A stretch of 64,000 nt of DNA, from positions 1,736,001-1,800,000 of the forward strand of contig OZ038528.1 in assembly GCA_964036665.1 (NCBI GenBank), read 5' to 3'. The DNA is from Gordius sp. MW1 (Eukaryota > Nematomorpha > Gordioida > Gordea > Gordiidae). The notes under the pieces were generated by a model, which was not told the origin of the DNA, did no database searches, and was given only the letters and a program-made list of their open reading frames with translations. The translations under genes and the position numbers were made by a program. Shown piece by piece: positions 13,901-25,171 of the stretch. The stretch's first letter is position 1. The number at the start of each line of letters is the position of its first letter.

Positions 13901-15039
13901 AAAAACTATCACTCAAACTAGTGATAAAACGATCAGAGGCAGATTTGTGAAAACTTTTCTGCCCTAACCCGGCCCGTTCTGGTTTTATAATTATTGCCCG
14001 CCCGAACCCTTCTAAGTGTTCGTCGGTTATGCCCGAATTATTATGGCTGCCCGGCCCTAAATTATGTTTTTTTTTAATTTTTAGAACTATTAACATTTTG
14101 TGAAAGGATTTTTCGATTTTTGGGGGAATTAACACAAATTATTCATCAAATAACAAAGTGACTGGTTAATGCACAAAGACTTTGAAAAAATATCTTGAGC
14201 CCGAATTGCCCAAACCTTATTATGGTTGGGTTCGGGCAGCGGGCCGGGCCCATTTCTGGTCCCTGAAAAGAATTACGACCGTTACTTTATAAATAACACG
14301 TTTTTAGGCGAAAAATGGTTAATAGCTGACGTGAAGAAAGAAGAACCAGATGTTCAAATTAAGGAAGAGCGATTGCAAAATGTATTGGAAACGTTGTTGG
14401 CCGATAATTATGGGAAAACTAATATCAAGTATCCCCACCCAGACAACGAAGATCGGGCTAAAGAAGGCTTCATTCAACTCAAAGTTGATGAAGACATCGT
14501 CCTAATCGATATGGCCAACCTTAAAGTTAATTTTGATTTTACCTTTTATTATACACAAATTTGGTAGGTTGTGTTTGCAAGTTTTGGTAAAGCTAATTTT
14601 TTTACAGGACTGTAAACATTGGTTTTTTTAAGTGGTTTGTTAATGTTAATTAAACATCCTGAGCAATTTATACATATTTTTGATGTTTATTACTGATGAC
14701 ATACTTTAGAGGTTATATTATATGAAGGTTGTATAAATTTGCTGAACAATATTATTGAGATTAATAGCCATATGGCTTTTATACTTTCATTTCGCCGAAA
14801 TTGAGTTTATTTTTGACATTCTATTAGTTTATATCTTAATTGAGAATTTGGATTTGATTATATAATTGACATGATAGTCTATAATAGTTGTTATTTAATA
14901 TAAAATTTAAATTCCTAAACATATTTATCAATAAAAGAAAATGTATTTGTACTAGAATGTTAAATGCGAGAATGAAGATTTAAAGGCATCTGTGCTAACC
15001 ATGATGTCAAGATTGCTGGATCTAAAATCAACTTTGTAA
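4930..15039 (+). CDS. CPSF3: CPSF3 (CPSF73), pre-mRNA 3'-end endonuclease, 17 exons
   Basis: Zinc-dependent metallo-beta-lactamase/beta-CASP nuclease that cuts nuclear pre-mRNA 3' ends within CPSF. Exons read by splicing to the family: 4930-5000, 5039-5102, 5141-5238, 5344-5467, 5526-5597, 5840-5932, 5982-6071, 7239-7389, 8209-8387, 8985-9143, 10499-10645, 11183-11335, 12048-12156, 12783-13006, 13470-13560, 14308-14525, 14956-15039. They join in frame to about 708 residues (human is 684). The active-site motif HFHLDH is at residues 78-83, YTGDFSR around Asp180, SAHTDY with His398 and LVHGEQ with His420. All zinc ligands are present, so the enzyme should be active. All introns are GT-AG; the first two are 38 bp each. 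The only doubtful junction is exon 4/5 (5461-5526), where the protein is about 6 residues shorter than human. Start chosen because it gives the family N-terminus ([14 protein letters not shown]) across intron 1. Confidence 0.96.
6357..7122. mobile_element. Foldback MITE in CPSF3 intron 7, possibly piggyBac-like
   Basis: The left end reads CGCTCCAATGTACTTATGGGG; the right end, read in reverse complement, is TCCTCCAATGTACTTAT. Each end is preceded by TTAA (6353-6356 and 7123-7126), the piggyBac target. Inside are three small GGGGT-ACCCC palindromes, near 6376-6394, 6532-6552 and 7063-7080. No transposase frame is seen. Similarity continues a few bases past TTAA (TTATTTAA on both sides), so the exact ends and the superfamily are uncertain. 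Confidence 0.6.
7836..7973 (-). mobile_element. hAT-type MITE, family A, in CPSF3 intron 8
   Basis: Left end CATGGGCGTAGCCAGCATTGG, right end TTGGCTACGCCCTTG. It is flanked by a perfect 8-bp direct repeat CTTAGTAA at 7828-7835 and 7974-7981, the target-duplication length of hAT transposons. Reverse orientation. The apparent small ORFs here are not genes. Confidence 0.92.
8435..8563 (-). mobile_element. hAT-type MITE, family A, in CPSF3 intron 9
   Basis: Left end CTGGGCGTAGCCAGGTTTGG, right end GGCTACGCCCATG; the middle has lost part of the C-rich block. No target duplication can be read, so the copy is probably older or trimmed. Confidence 0.8.
8770..8864. mobile_element. Decayed family A MITE fragment
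   Basis: Only the right end is clear: a C-run, then CGGCTACCCTCATG, a decayed form of GGCTACGCCCATG. The left part is too degraded to place. It lies about 120 bp before CPSF3 exon 10. Confidence 0.45.
9722..10001 (-). pseudogene. Ty3/gypsy retrotransposon pol fragment (integrase C-terminal part)
   Basis: On the minus strand the sequence reads [18 protein letters not shown], then [21 protein letters not shown] and, after a frame change, [17 protein letters not shown]. These match the end of integrase in Ty3/gypsy Pol proteins (TGKAPAE, then a basic stretch, then YKVRTDEG...R.HVDQLR). It is cut at both ends, frameshifted and buried in CPSF3 intron 10, so it is a dead remnant. No LTR was found beside it. 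Confidence 0.8.
10036..10222. mobile_element. MITE family F (TAGTGTTGTAAAAACGG ends), decayed, CPSF3 intron 10
   Basis: Left end TAGTGCTTTAAAAACGGCTG, then TTTGGTCGACC; the right half has GTCGACTAAAACC and ends near CCTTTTTTAGTCG, a decayed copy of the inverted end. The same layout is seen at 11442-11626, 20565-20717 and 16905-18192. Confidence 0.65.
11442..11626. mobile_element. MITE family F in CPSF3 intron 12
   Basis: Inverted ends TAGTGTTGTAAAAACGG and CGTTTTTACAACATTA enclose a near-palindromic body with TTTGGTCGACC and GTCGACCAAAC. Flanks CTTTATAT (11434-11441) and CAATATAT (11627-11634) match at 6 of 8 positions. The TAGTG end and 8-bp spacing suggest a hAT-related element. No coding capacity. 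Confidence 0.82.
13255..13423 (-). mobile_element. hAT-type MITE, family A, in CPSF3 intron 14
   Basis: Left end CATGGGCCTAGCCAGGATTGG, right end CTGGCTAGGTCAATG, with the family body (GGGGCAATATTGG, TTGGATTTAGAGGG). No convincing target duplication. Confidence 0.82.
13934..14265. mobile_element. GC-rich hAT-type MITE, family D, in CPSF3 intron 15
   Basis: The left end CAGAGGCAGATTTG is followed by GCCCTAACCCGGCCCG; the right end is GGGCCGGGCCCATTTCTGG then TCCCTG. Flanks AAAACGAT and AAAAGAAT match at 6 of 8. The body repeats GCCCGAACCC-type blocks found also at 28170-28362 and 47181-47952. It ends only about 40 bp before CPSF3 exon 16, so it sits over that exon's branch-point region. Confidence 0.75.
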
Positions 15040-15124
15040 ACGACCTTTTGCATTTAATAATGTTACATACCACAATTTATTTTGTACATAATTTTTTACA
15101 TCTTGATTGTAATTTTTGTTTATG

Positions 15125-15130
15125 AATAAA
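15125..15130 (+). terminator. Poly(A) signal AATAAA of CPSF3
   Basis: AATAAA lies 86 bp after the CPSF3 stop codon (15037-15039), a normal 3' UTR distance. It is the first canonical hexamer after the stop. Confidence 0.7.
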
Positions 15131-15259
15131 ATTACCTTGTTAATAATAACAAATTTCACATCAGGATGTTCAGACAAAACACTTGATTTCTTTATTTTCT
15201 AGCTATCAGACGTCGTGGTTAATATGGGTTTTAATTAGTAATCAAGATTAAACCCAAAA

Positions 15260-15525
15260 TCTCTTCTTCTTTATCAAGTATTCGGTCCCACAATCGTGGG
15301 GTTTGTTTAGATTAATTTCTTCCATCTTGATCGGGTAAGTGCCATGTCTTGCTTGATTTTTTTCTTATATTTTATAATCATAACCTTTCGCCTTGCCCTT
15401 TCCACATGACACGAGGTCGTCCTCCTCCTCACTTCCCCTGTACCTTTATGTCCAGTACTTTTCGAGACTTACATCATTCGTCTTCTTTCTTATATGCCAC
15501 CTTAGCCGATCTTACTTAATCATTA
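15260..15525 (-). mobile_element. Antisense 3'-end fragment of the RTE-like LINE
   Basis: In reverse complement this matches the LINE tail at about 4590-4850: the RLRWYGHIQRR region, the GRGRPRLTW region (here AGGAGGAGGACGACCTCGTG) and the terminal block with TCAAGATGGAAGAAA and GTGGGACC. It is 5'-truncated, as is usual for LINE insertions. Confidence 0.85.
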
Positions 15526-16904
15526 AACGCTCAATATTTCATCTTAATTTTTTGGAAATCGAATGTTCTATGCTTATAAGAAATTTTCAAGAATATCATG
15601 TTTAAAGTTAAAAGGTGAAATCGTTATTAAATTAGCAAAACATTCATGTAACCTTAGATTACATAGACTACTCATGTCATATGTTTCATATGGTAATTTG
15701 TATACCATTAAATCCACCCTTTTGAATTTGACTATCTCCCATGTCTTTCTACGATGTACCTCATTGTTTACAGAAAAAGTGAATTTTTCTTTCTCATTAG
15801 TTAGTAAAGAAAAATGATTATTTAATAAAGCAGATATCATCACTAAATTGCTTTAACATCACATCGTCAGTAATTTTATTTTTACTAAATTTTTGTAAAT
15901 GATATATATTATCAAATGTTGTTTTTAGTGTTTAATTGTTTCAATATTTTTTATTAAGTTTTAAATCAACCAAACTTACATAATATATATGTCCTTTCCT
16001 TATTTGTGCACATTTTTTAATGGCGAAATAAGGTACACTTATTTAAAGTTCATAAGCAGCAGTATATCTAGTCTATGCCTGTAACCCAGCTTAGTCTTGT
16101 TAAAAAATCAGGGTAATTGGGTGTTGCGTAGAAATGTGTTGTTAGTTTTTTAATTTATTGTCAATTCAATTTGGACCAAATTTTCCTTGTAAAACTTTAC
16201 ACATATTTGTAAATCGGGAAATATTTAAATTAGTGCAATGGAGCGTTATTTGTTATGAGTAGTGGTAGCTAGATCTTTCTACATTTTCGGTTTTAATTCT
16301 TATGTTTCTTTAACGTTTTTGAGCTTATTGCACCACTCTGCAATTTCTAATATATTATGTTTTATTTTTCAAGTTTCTCAAGCTTTCTGTCTTACATGTT
16401 TAGCGTTAAGGAAGACAAAGACGAAATTTGTTTTTCCATTATAAATTCTTTAGGTTGTGCAAAAATTTCAATTTATACTAAAAATTTATTTAACCGTATT
16501 ATAAACTTGTTTCTTATTTTTCTAAGATTCTTTAACGTTTTTATAACTCCCATTTTGATTTGTTAAATAGAATATTACTTCATCTTTCATTTTAATATTT
16601 ATTTAAAATTTAATGTTATATTTTATCACTGATATTAAATTATAAATATTTTTAACAAATGATCCACATTTAGGTAATAAAGAAAACAAATAATGGTCGA
16701 CGCTTTTAAAATTTATTTCTTTTTAAAATTGTAAATCTGGCGCTACTAAATTTTGAGTCTCATTAGCAATAACGCGGTCCTTTTTAAAACTAATTTTAAA
16801 TACAATACACATAAAAATTAGTCGCTGTCGCATAACCCTTATACTTAATATATTTTTGCGATCGTAGACTTTCATATTTATACCTAAGATTATATCTCAA
16901 ACCT
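15526..16904. other. Non-coding, AT-rich; no gene seen
   Basis: Open frames here are short and AT-driven, with no family resemblance. No RNA gene was recognised. Confidence 0.5.
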
Positions 16905-17239
16905 ATTGTTGAATTGTAAAAACGGCAGGTTTGGTCGATCTTTGGTTTTAGTCGCTAGTGATGTTATGCGGCGCGCCATTTTACACCCACGCCTTAATAG
17001 AAAGAAAGAGACTAAGAAGCCACACCCTTATAAAGGTCCCTCGTAAGACGCGCTTGCCTAGTGTAAGGTCCCTTTTTTATTACTAATCCCCTCCCCCATG
17101 GTCCTAAATTGTAGAAAATAGAACCGCCACATGTGCCATTTCATTAGTCACATTAACCATCACATTGATGAAACAAATAAGGCATGAGGGTTGTACTATT
17201 TACTTTTTTTAACATAAAATAGCAACACTGTAAATAAAT

Positions 17240-17695
17240 CAGTGGCGTAAATGAGGGGGGGGGGGGGGGGGGGTAGGAATGAAAAGTTTTTGATTAATAA
17301 CTAAATTAAATGGGTTAAAATATTATAGTTTAGTTACATCAAATACTTTAAAAAACTTATAAAAACCTAGAAACAATAGAAGGATTTTTTGAAGGAGGGA
17401 GTTATAAAATTTTCATGGTTAAATTTTTTTGTAACTATTTTTTGGATAAAAATGATTTTTTTGAAATAAAATGTATGTTGTGCTTTTACTTGTTACAGAT
17501 AAAAATTAGTCGAAAGATAAAAATAATTTATAATTTGTGTAAAAATTACAAGGGCTTAAAAACATTATATTTTTGGAGGGGCATAACAAAAGCACCAAGT
17601 TTAGATACAATTTATTTGATATTTAAACCCTCCCTTCCGGTTACACCCCCCCCCCCAAAAAAAAAAAAAAATTAAACAATCCTGCGTACGCCCCT
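17240..17695 (+). mobile_element. hAT-type element, family C, nested
   Basis: The left end CAGTGGCGTAAATGAG is followed by a 19-base G-run; the right end has a C-run, an A-run and TGCGTACGCCCCTG. The body (GATTAATAACTAAATTAAA, TATTATAGTTTAGTTACATC) is shared with 48255-48402 in reverse complement and with 61859-62040. No clear target duplication was found for this copy. Confidence 0.75.
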
Positions 17696-18052
17696 GACTT
17701 ACTTTTTATAATAAAAGTAAAAGTTGAATGTCCTGTCCGGTACTTAGCAAAGTCTTTTATTTACTATTAGTTTACTTACACTTTATAGATAGGATAGCTT
17801 AGATTAACAAATTTGACCACACTGCACGCACAACAGCATACATCGTGTTGATGATGATGACAATAACAACTAGCTAATAACACCCCCTTAGCATATATCT
17901 AAAGGTCCATCGGGTCTCTATGAAAAAATAATAGACTAGCTAATGGTCGGTATTCAACACACCCACACTCAATGTCTTCACCAGAAAAGGAGACTAACAG
18001 TGTGGGTGTGGCTCTTTTCCTTGGGACTACAATACCCCCACAGCACACCCTA

Positions 18053-18074
18053 GGGCGCGCTATCTAGCGCGCCC
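18053..18074. repeat. Perfect GC-rich palindrome
   Basis: GGGCGCGCTA, two spacer bases, then TAGCGCGCCC: 10-bp arms with no mismatch. It lies at the inner end of the nested insertion and is probably part of that element's terminal structure. Confidence 0.85.
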
Positions 18075-18192
18075 GTCACAACACTATAGTCGACTAAACC
18101 TTAACAGACCAAACGTTTAACTCATGGTCTGTTTGTGTTTAGTCAACTAAAAACAAATGTCGACCAAAAAAAACTAGCCGTTTTTACAACAC

Positions 18193-20564
18193 TACTCAGA
18201 AAACTATAAAGATTTCGAACAACTATCATCTAAATTTTCGTCGCATAATTAAGAAAAGAAATGAATCTATGATGCAATTAAATAAAGAAAAAGTTGCAAT
18301 TAATTTAAAAGTGCAGAAAATGAAAAACTTATTACTATATATATGACAAGGTGGAGTTCTTAGAGAGGTATCAAATTTTTATAAGAAACTTATGAAGCCT
18401 TTTCCTTATTTTTTTAAAAATATTTAATGCCAAAAATTCCTCTAAGCCTCTGATTGTTTAGGAGATTGTTTAAATGACTAACATTAGAATTATTATATTT
18501 TTATTGAATCGTCATAAATAACATTACACATTGATAAAATGTAGGCTGCTTAATTTACCATGAGGAGCTAACTCTTTGATCAATTAATGTACCTGTATAT
18601 TAGGAAACAAATTAATTTATATTTCAACGGATCTCTTTAATATCCATTTGATCCAAATTTAATATTAAACTTTGAACTCGGAGCTAGAATAATTAGTAAA
18701 TGCAATATAGGAATCGATGTTACAAATTATACCTTTTTTAAATTCCTCTTTAAGCAACATTTAATCGGTGCTGCGGCTCTCTTTGTCTAACTTTCTTTTT
18801 TCAAATTTTAACAAAAATGTGACTTAAATGTTTTTGCCTTTTTTTTTAAACGAATAATTTTAAAATCAAAGCAAGTTGAATCATTTGTAACCAGCTATTG
18901 TTTCACGCATTATATTACTTTGCCAAATAAAATGCTGCTGTTTTCTCTAATTTGCTATCATGAATTCATAAGTAGTTTTAAAAATCAAACAGGCCAAAAT
19001 TTGATCAAGGCTAGTCAATACTTCGTTTTAACAATTATTAAGGGTAACATATTATTGTTTTAAAATACTACAAAGAAACTACGATTTTGCTTACTGTTGT
19101 ATATTAAAATGCGCTATTGGATATTATTTAGATTATATGTTATTAATATATAGTTGCGTTTGAGGCAGTTTATATAATTTAATCGGAGTGTATTACAAAT
19201 TAGGTTAAGTATTAACATGAACATAATATGAGGTTTTAAAATTTGCTCACATGCCGCTTAAGTATATATATTGAATAAGGACTTTGTTATGTGCAATCCT
19301 AGACCGATGGAGGTTGGTAAATTAAATTATCATATATGTATGTAAATTTATAAAATAAACAACTATGCCAAACATAAATTAATTTTGAAAGAAATAGTAA
19401 ACTATTTTCTTTGTAACTTGCTAACTTACGTGACTTAATTATTGCTTAATGTTGGTTGCAACGAAAAAATTTTCCTATTTTCTTTTCACTTAACGCAGTT
19501 CGTCGGTCGTTTTAAAATTAATAAACAACTGTTATTGTTTAAGTCATTAACCAAATTCAGCCATATATAATAAAATAGATTTAAAAGATAAAATTTAGCA
19601 TTATGTTTATTTTTAATTTATCTGTAGAAAAGTTAAAAATTCTTATTTGTCATATAGTTTATGCTGGAAGCTCATTCCAAAATTATTAAAATGACCAATA
19701 ATCCAGAATACGAAGCATTTTTTTAAATTAATGACCAAATAGTCAAAAATCCGCCCATAAAGAACTTGGCAATTTACATTAAAATACTAAGCATATGAAT
19801 CGTTCGTGTTTCATATACCAAATGGTAATTAACCAGTTAAAAAATTGAATGTGTTGAAAACAACTAATCAGCATACAAGCAGGACGCACATGCAAACCTG
19901 TGAGCGCTTGTGCGTATGTACAGAGCTTCATTAAATATTTATCCTTTACATGCGTTAGTATGTTAATGTTAACAGCGAATTTGAACATCGTCTTGCATAT
20001 GCCTAAGAAATCTAATGATCAGGGATTAGAATCGTAGTCACGCCATTTTGTACAATTAATGTTGTTTTCCTGCATAATCCTAATTGTTCGTTTAGCAAAA
20101 AATTCCAGCAAGTTCCTAGAAGAGGTCAGCTCTAATTTGATTGATTTGATTCTAAATTTAAAGCAAGATTAAAGGTGATGCAAGTCTCTTGTTCTTGTGG
20201 TAATTAATAATTAAACGCCTTTCATACAAGTCTATGCACCAAAACGGTACATGCAAACCTAGTTTTAAAGAATACCTCTTGACGTCTAAGAATTATTATC
20301 ATAGTGAAGTTATGCTAATTTAAGCAGCAACGACGACGACATTTTCACTTTAACTTACTCAATAATTTATAACCTCACACATGCATGACACATCCACACC
20401 TTTCTCAAAATGTGTGAAACGTTGATAGGCAATTTTGCAAAGATTATAGCATTAGATTTAAGTCATGGATTGATTTAAATCCCTAAACCTATTAGGTAAA
20501 AAAGACTTTAGGGAGATTTAACATGCCTACCTCAATGAAAGAAAAATATTTTAAATGCTTTAGT
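18193..20564. other. Gene-free AT-rich stretch
   Basis: No coding region, RNA gene or complete element was recognised in these 2.4 kb. Confidence 0.5.
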
Positions 20565-20717
20565 TAGTGCTGTAAAAACGGCTGGGTTTGTTCGGTCGAC
20601 CTATGGTTCAACTTTGACTCACGCTCGACTCGGGTTCGTTTTTCAAATTTTGACTAGGGTTAAAGGGCCATTAACGAAGGGTTGACCAAACAAAACCCAG
20701 CCGTTTTTACAACACTA
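20565..20717. mobile_element. MITE family F
   Basis: Inverted ends TAGTGCTGTAAAAACGGCTG and CCGTTTTTACAACACTA, with TCGGTCGACC and GTTGACCAAAC inside. Flanks GCTTTAGT (20557-20564) and GTTTTAGC (20718-20725) match at 6 of 8 positions. Confidence 0.82.
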
Positions 20718-20725
20718 GTTTTAGC

Positions 20726-22311
20726 GAACCACTCTGCGATTTAAACAAGTGGCTCTTGCTTAGGTTGTAATCGCTAGGAACATAGGTTGAGTACTATATG
20801 TCTATACTTATGATGAAAAGATTGGGTAGACATCTAGCCTGTGCCTACTGAGTTACAGTGATCATATTGTACATGGTTGTTAGGAATGGCATTGCATTGT
20901 TTTACGGTTTAATGCCATATTTTAAAAATTTTATATCAAATATTAGATAGTTCATTAATATGATTAACTATTGAGTGCAATTTAAATAATGTAAAAATGT
21001 AATTCCAAAATAAATAATCTATATTCTAAAATGTCGGGCTTCTGTAGGTTATTTCATTTAAAAACGTGAAAAGTAGGTTAAGTTGCATAAAGCAAAAAGG
21101 TTAAATGGTGAGGCCTTCGATAATGGCCAACAATAATGTTTAGTAACTATTTAAGAACCATTTTGAAAAATAATATTTGAGTTAGCTGTAAATTGTTGCC
21201 GCTATGAAAGACACCATTTTTATGTTTTTTCCAAAGAATATTTTTCTCATATACCATATGATAAGACATGCCTATAAATTCATTAAAAATTTTTGATTGT
21301 TTTTAGTATAAAAAATAGTTACAAATATATAAGTAACCAGGGCTTGTCACACATTTATAATTTAATCTGTTTTTTTCCCTTATATATCTTAGTAAGCTGC
21401 TAATAATAATTATGATTTATAAATATAGCTCTGGAATTATTAAAATTGTCCTAAAAAGATTATTGGCCTTGGATAAGTTAATTTTTTTTAATTATAATAA
21501 ATTTTTGATGCAACGTGTTAAAAACGTTAATAAGATTAATATTTTTAGAATCTGATTTGTCATAAAATTAATAATTAATTTGGATAAATTATAAAATAAA
21601 TTCATTCTAAGTATTAATTATCCATGAATTAGAGATTTCATCTAAAAATTTTAATACAAAATCTATGATTGTTTGCGTAAAAGAGAAATCTTTAATCTTT
21701 ATGACTGATATAATAACTAAAGATTAATGTGTCTTTTCTCTTAACAGGCATTTGATTGTCTCGGTTGTTACTTTTTTTTAAAGAGTACGTGAAAATTTTA
21801 CAATCTACCTTTCTACAAAATTTAATTTTTAAATAAAAGCGTGGCAGTCGCATAGTGACTTCTGTTGCGTTTTTTTTATCTTTTTTGGCCAAAGTTTTTT
21901 AGTTTTTTTTATAGAAAAAAACCTTTTTACTTAAAATAGCACTCGGGTGCGAGTTTAATAAGGACTCGAGCTAGCTATTTGGACTTTACACAAAATAAAA
22001 AGTTGCTAAAGTAGTAAAACTTTGTGGTATACTATACCACTTTCATGTTATTCCTTTTCTTTAAATTATAAAGTGCTCCTGCAAAATAGAAAAGTTTAAA
22101 TTATCCGTAAGCTTAAGCATTATAATGAATTTGAATAAAATATGAAATTTAATATTAATTTAAGTTTATATGAGTTGAAACAAAAAATATATTTTACTTT
22201 GTTGTAATCCCAATTTTCTCATATTTATCGATCCTCACTCAGCAAACAGATTTAATTAATTCAAACATATATTCTGACTTAAACTTCTTTGAAATTGATT
22301 GATAAACTAAT
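20726..22311. other. Gene-free AT-rich stretch
   Basis: No gene or element recognised. Short ORFs here lack any family signature. Confidence 0.5.
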
Positions 22312-22319
22312 CAAGACGG

Positions 22320-22482
22320 CGGGCATAGCCAGGATTGGTATTAGGGGCGGGGCGCAATGATGATTTAGGGAGGGGCAAAATAATTTGTTTTAATTTTAGC
22401 CATAATCTTATTCAGTTTTTAAGAATTTGCCAATTTAGAGGGGGGGGGCGCCCTTCCCTGTCGCCCTTTGGCTACTCCCATG
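22320..22482 (-). mobile_element. hAT-type MITE, family A
   Basis: Left end CGGGCATAGCCAGGATTGG, right end TTGGCTACTCCCATG. Perfect 8-bp target duplication CAAGACGG at 22312-22319 and 22483-22490. Reverse orientation, with a G-run before GCGCCC in the right half. Confidence 0.92.
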
Positions 22483-22664
22483 CAAGACGGCACGACCTAT
22501 AGTAACACCTATCTTTTAAAGTTAATAGAAAATTCATAAAAATAAGCTTTCGGACGAATCCATGCTATTTAATGAGATTTTTGGCAATTCAAAATCATTC
22601 TAATATAGCAATTTTTCTCATCATAACCATAACCCTAGACCAGTTAAAGCGGCATGTTTAAGCG

Positions 22665-22816
22665 TTTATATATATTAGAGGGGGCGATAATGATTTAGGG
22701 AAGGGAAATGAACATTTTTCGTTATTTTAGCCATAATTTTAATAAATTTTAATTTTGTAATAAGAGGGAGGCAGCCGACCCTCCCTGCCCCCCCCCCTCT
22801 TCCCCTTGGCTACATG
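22665..22816 (-). mobile_element. Family A MITE, damaged at both ends
   Basis: The body GAGGGGGCGATAATGATTTAGGG, GGCAGCCGACCCTCCC and TTGGCTACATG is typical, but the left terminal motif has been lost and the right is decayed. Confidence 0.7.
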
Positions 22817-23118
22817 TATATTTGTCATAGATGAGGCGTCCGGAAGGAGAAAGGGCTGACTTATATGCAAAACTTCCTAATCACATTTCTTCATCTTTTC
22901 TCGTTAAAAGGAGGTTAGTAAGCTGCTAAACAGCGATGCAATTTCCCTTTTTTGACACAAAGTATTTTAGTATGGCCAAAAAACCATATGGGATAAAGAG
23001 ATAAAGACAATACCCTTGGGCTTATCTTTTAGTCACAACTCGTTTAGTTTAAATATAGGGGAATTAGTGTCTTTTTAACACTAAATTTGTGGGCGGTAAA
23101 AATGAAAAAAGGTAGAAT

Positions 23119-23276
23119 CATGGGCGTAGCCAGAGGGGGGGGGGGGCAGGGACCCTCTAAATCCAAAAATTTGTTGAAATTCGTTAAAATTATGACTAAT
23201 TATTATAAAAAAATGATCATTTTGCCCCTCCCTAAATCATTATTGCCCCCCTCTATTCCACTGCTGGCTAGCAAGG
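23119..23276 (+). mobile_element. hAT-type MITE, family A
   Basis: The left end CATGGGCGTAGCCAGAG is followed by a G-run; the right end is decayed (CTGCTGGCTAGCAAGG). No convincing target duplication. Confidence 0.8.
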
Positions 23277-23792
23277 GTTAGTAAGTTAGTGTTCCGAATC
23301 CGAATTAACTTTTTGTATGTAAACATATATACGAAAATAACAAGGTGTTTGTTTCAAAGTTATGCGCCGCCGAAGCTTGTAATAGTAGTTTCCTTTAAAG
23401 AATTTGGGTTTGAGGAAAAATACACTTACATATTTAACACTTTTTTATAGTATTTCCTTCCTGTCTTCTCTAAAACCCCCCCCCCCCCCCCCCCCTAGTA
23501 ACCTTAAAGCCCGTTAGCAAATTGTATTTAGTGCCTACAAAAGACTTAAAGTAAGTATATATATAGTGTTTAGATGCTGTGTAATGTTCAAATAACTTTC
23601 CCATCCAAGTTGACTTTGTTTTGACGCTAAAACTTCGCTTAAACCTATCATTCCGTTGACATTTATCATTCCAAACACAATTATTCGGGTAAGTTTGATT
23701 CATCTTTGTCACTCCTAATATATGCTTTTTTCTTAAAATCATCTTTTTCAATATTAAATTATGGTTTTTATCAATTTTGTAAAAGCAGCTAA

Positions 23793-23960
23793 CATGACAG
23801 TAGCCAGGATTGGAATTAGAGGGGGGTGATAATGAACTAGGGAGGGGCAAAATGAACATTTTTTTAAATTTTAGCCATAATTTTGATAAATTTCAACATT
23901 TTTTGGAATTAAGAGGGGGGCAAGCCACCACTCCCTGCCCCCCCCCTTGGCTACGCTCAT
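23793..23960 (-). mobile_element. hAT-type MITE, family A
   Basis: Left end CATGACAGTAGCCAGGATTGG, right end TTGGCTACGCTCAT after a C-run. Flanks do not give a readable duplication. A separate C-run at 23477-23496 lies upstream. Confidence 0.8.
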
Positions 23961-24698
23961 AATGCTATCATAAGATGAGGAAGGGTGAGGGAAGGGATGG
24001 ACATCAAGTTTTAACCAAAAATTTCCATGTTTCAATGTTTCACTTTAAACTACTAGTGAGCCCCCCCCCCCTTTTAAGGAGCAATTAAAAAATGCATTTT
24101 AAAATATAATTTAAATTGGAAAATTTTGATGTTTTTATAGCTTAAATTAAAAAATAAATAACTATCGGAGATGTATGCACTCAAATAAAAGACGGTAAAT
24201 AAGGAGGAGAGGATGTGTTATAATTCGTGACAAGTTAATTACAATGCAGGCAAGTTTGGTAATTGAAATTTATGCAAAAAGTGAGATTTAAATATCCAAA
24301 TCTCGAGCTATTTGACATTTTTTTTAACGGCAAATTAATGCCTGCCATGTAATATAATGCATCTTTTTATATTTAAATTGTTTTGTTTGTTTTTAATTTG
24401 AATTATTAGTAACCGCGGTTTCTTAAATTTTTTTAATGAAAAAATTTCAAATGGATTTCCAATTTAATTGTATAGTTTTAGAATTTATCAAATATAATAT
24501 TAGAGTTTTTGGGATTGTATTATTTTAAAATAGATAATAAATTGCCATTTTTGGACGGTAATGTTAGTTTGGTTATGTGATGCAAATGTGCAATTTTCAA
24601 ATTTGGCGAAGGCATCTAAAGTTGATAATGAGTTTAAAGCCATAATGCAAAATTTTAGGCCTAGCCTTGCAAAATATAGTTGGATTATACATTGATAC

Positions 24699-24854
24699 CA
24701 TGGACGTAGCTAGGGGGTGGCGAGGGGGGTCGGCTGTCCCCTTCTAATTCCCAAAAATCTTAGAAACTTTATCCAATTATGGCTAAAATTGTTATTTTGG
24801 TCCTCCCTAAATCATTATTGTCCCCCTCTAATTCTAATCCTAGCTGCGCCCATG
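24699..24854 (+). mobile_element. hAT-type MITE, family A
   Basis: Left end CATGGACGTAGCTAGG, right end CTAGCTGCGCCCATG. Flanks ATTGATAC (24691-24698) and ATTGATAT (24855-24862) match at 7 of 8 positions. Confidence 0.9.
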
Positions 24855-25171
24855 ATTGATATAATATGATAATGATGCCCATTTCAAAGATTGGTTGAGT
24901 TTTTATTTAATGAATAATAAAAATAATTAGTAATTTGTAACCTTTATCAGTAATTTAAAAGAAATACGAATTTTGCATATAATAGCACTTGTCGAATCGA
25001 ACCCTACCTAGTCGTAGTCATACTTCTTTCTTTTAAAAAAGCTTAAGTTATGATATTCAGTTCACGATTAATTTGCAGAAACTATAATTGATCTTATATC
25101 ATCCAATTGTTGATTTTTAGAAAATCTTTAAAACTTTACTAAAATGTATGTTGGTTCATTCTCACATATTT

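Larger units (their letters stand above)
16905..18192. mobile_element. MITE family F interrupted by a nested insertion
   Basis: The family F left half (TTGTAAAAACGGCAGG, GGTTTTAGTCGC) ends near 16966, and the right half (TAGTCGACTAAACC to CCGTTTTTACAACACTA) resumes near 18086. About 1.1 kb lies between, with TAGTG-type ends of its own: TAGTGATGTTATGCGG on the left and GACGGGCGCGC...TAGTGTTGT in reverse complement on the right. The flanks TTAGTCGC and TAGTCGAC look like a decayed duplication of the family F centre. The inner block itself holds the family C element at 17240-17695 and a perfect palindrome at 18053-18074. Confidence 0.65.

Noticed and set aside
14226-14307. ATG at 14226 as the start of an independent gene
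   Set aside because: The upstream part lies in the right end of a family D MITE; the conserved coding sequence begins at the exon 16 acceptor at 14308 and belongs to CPSF3.
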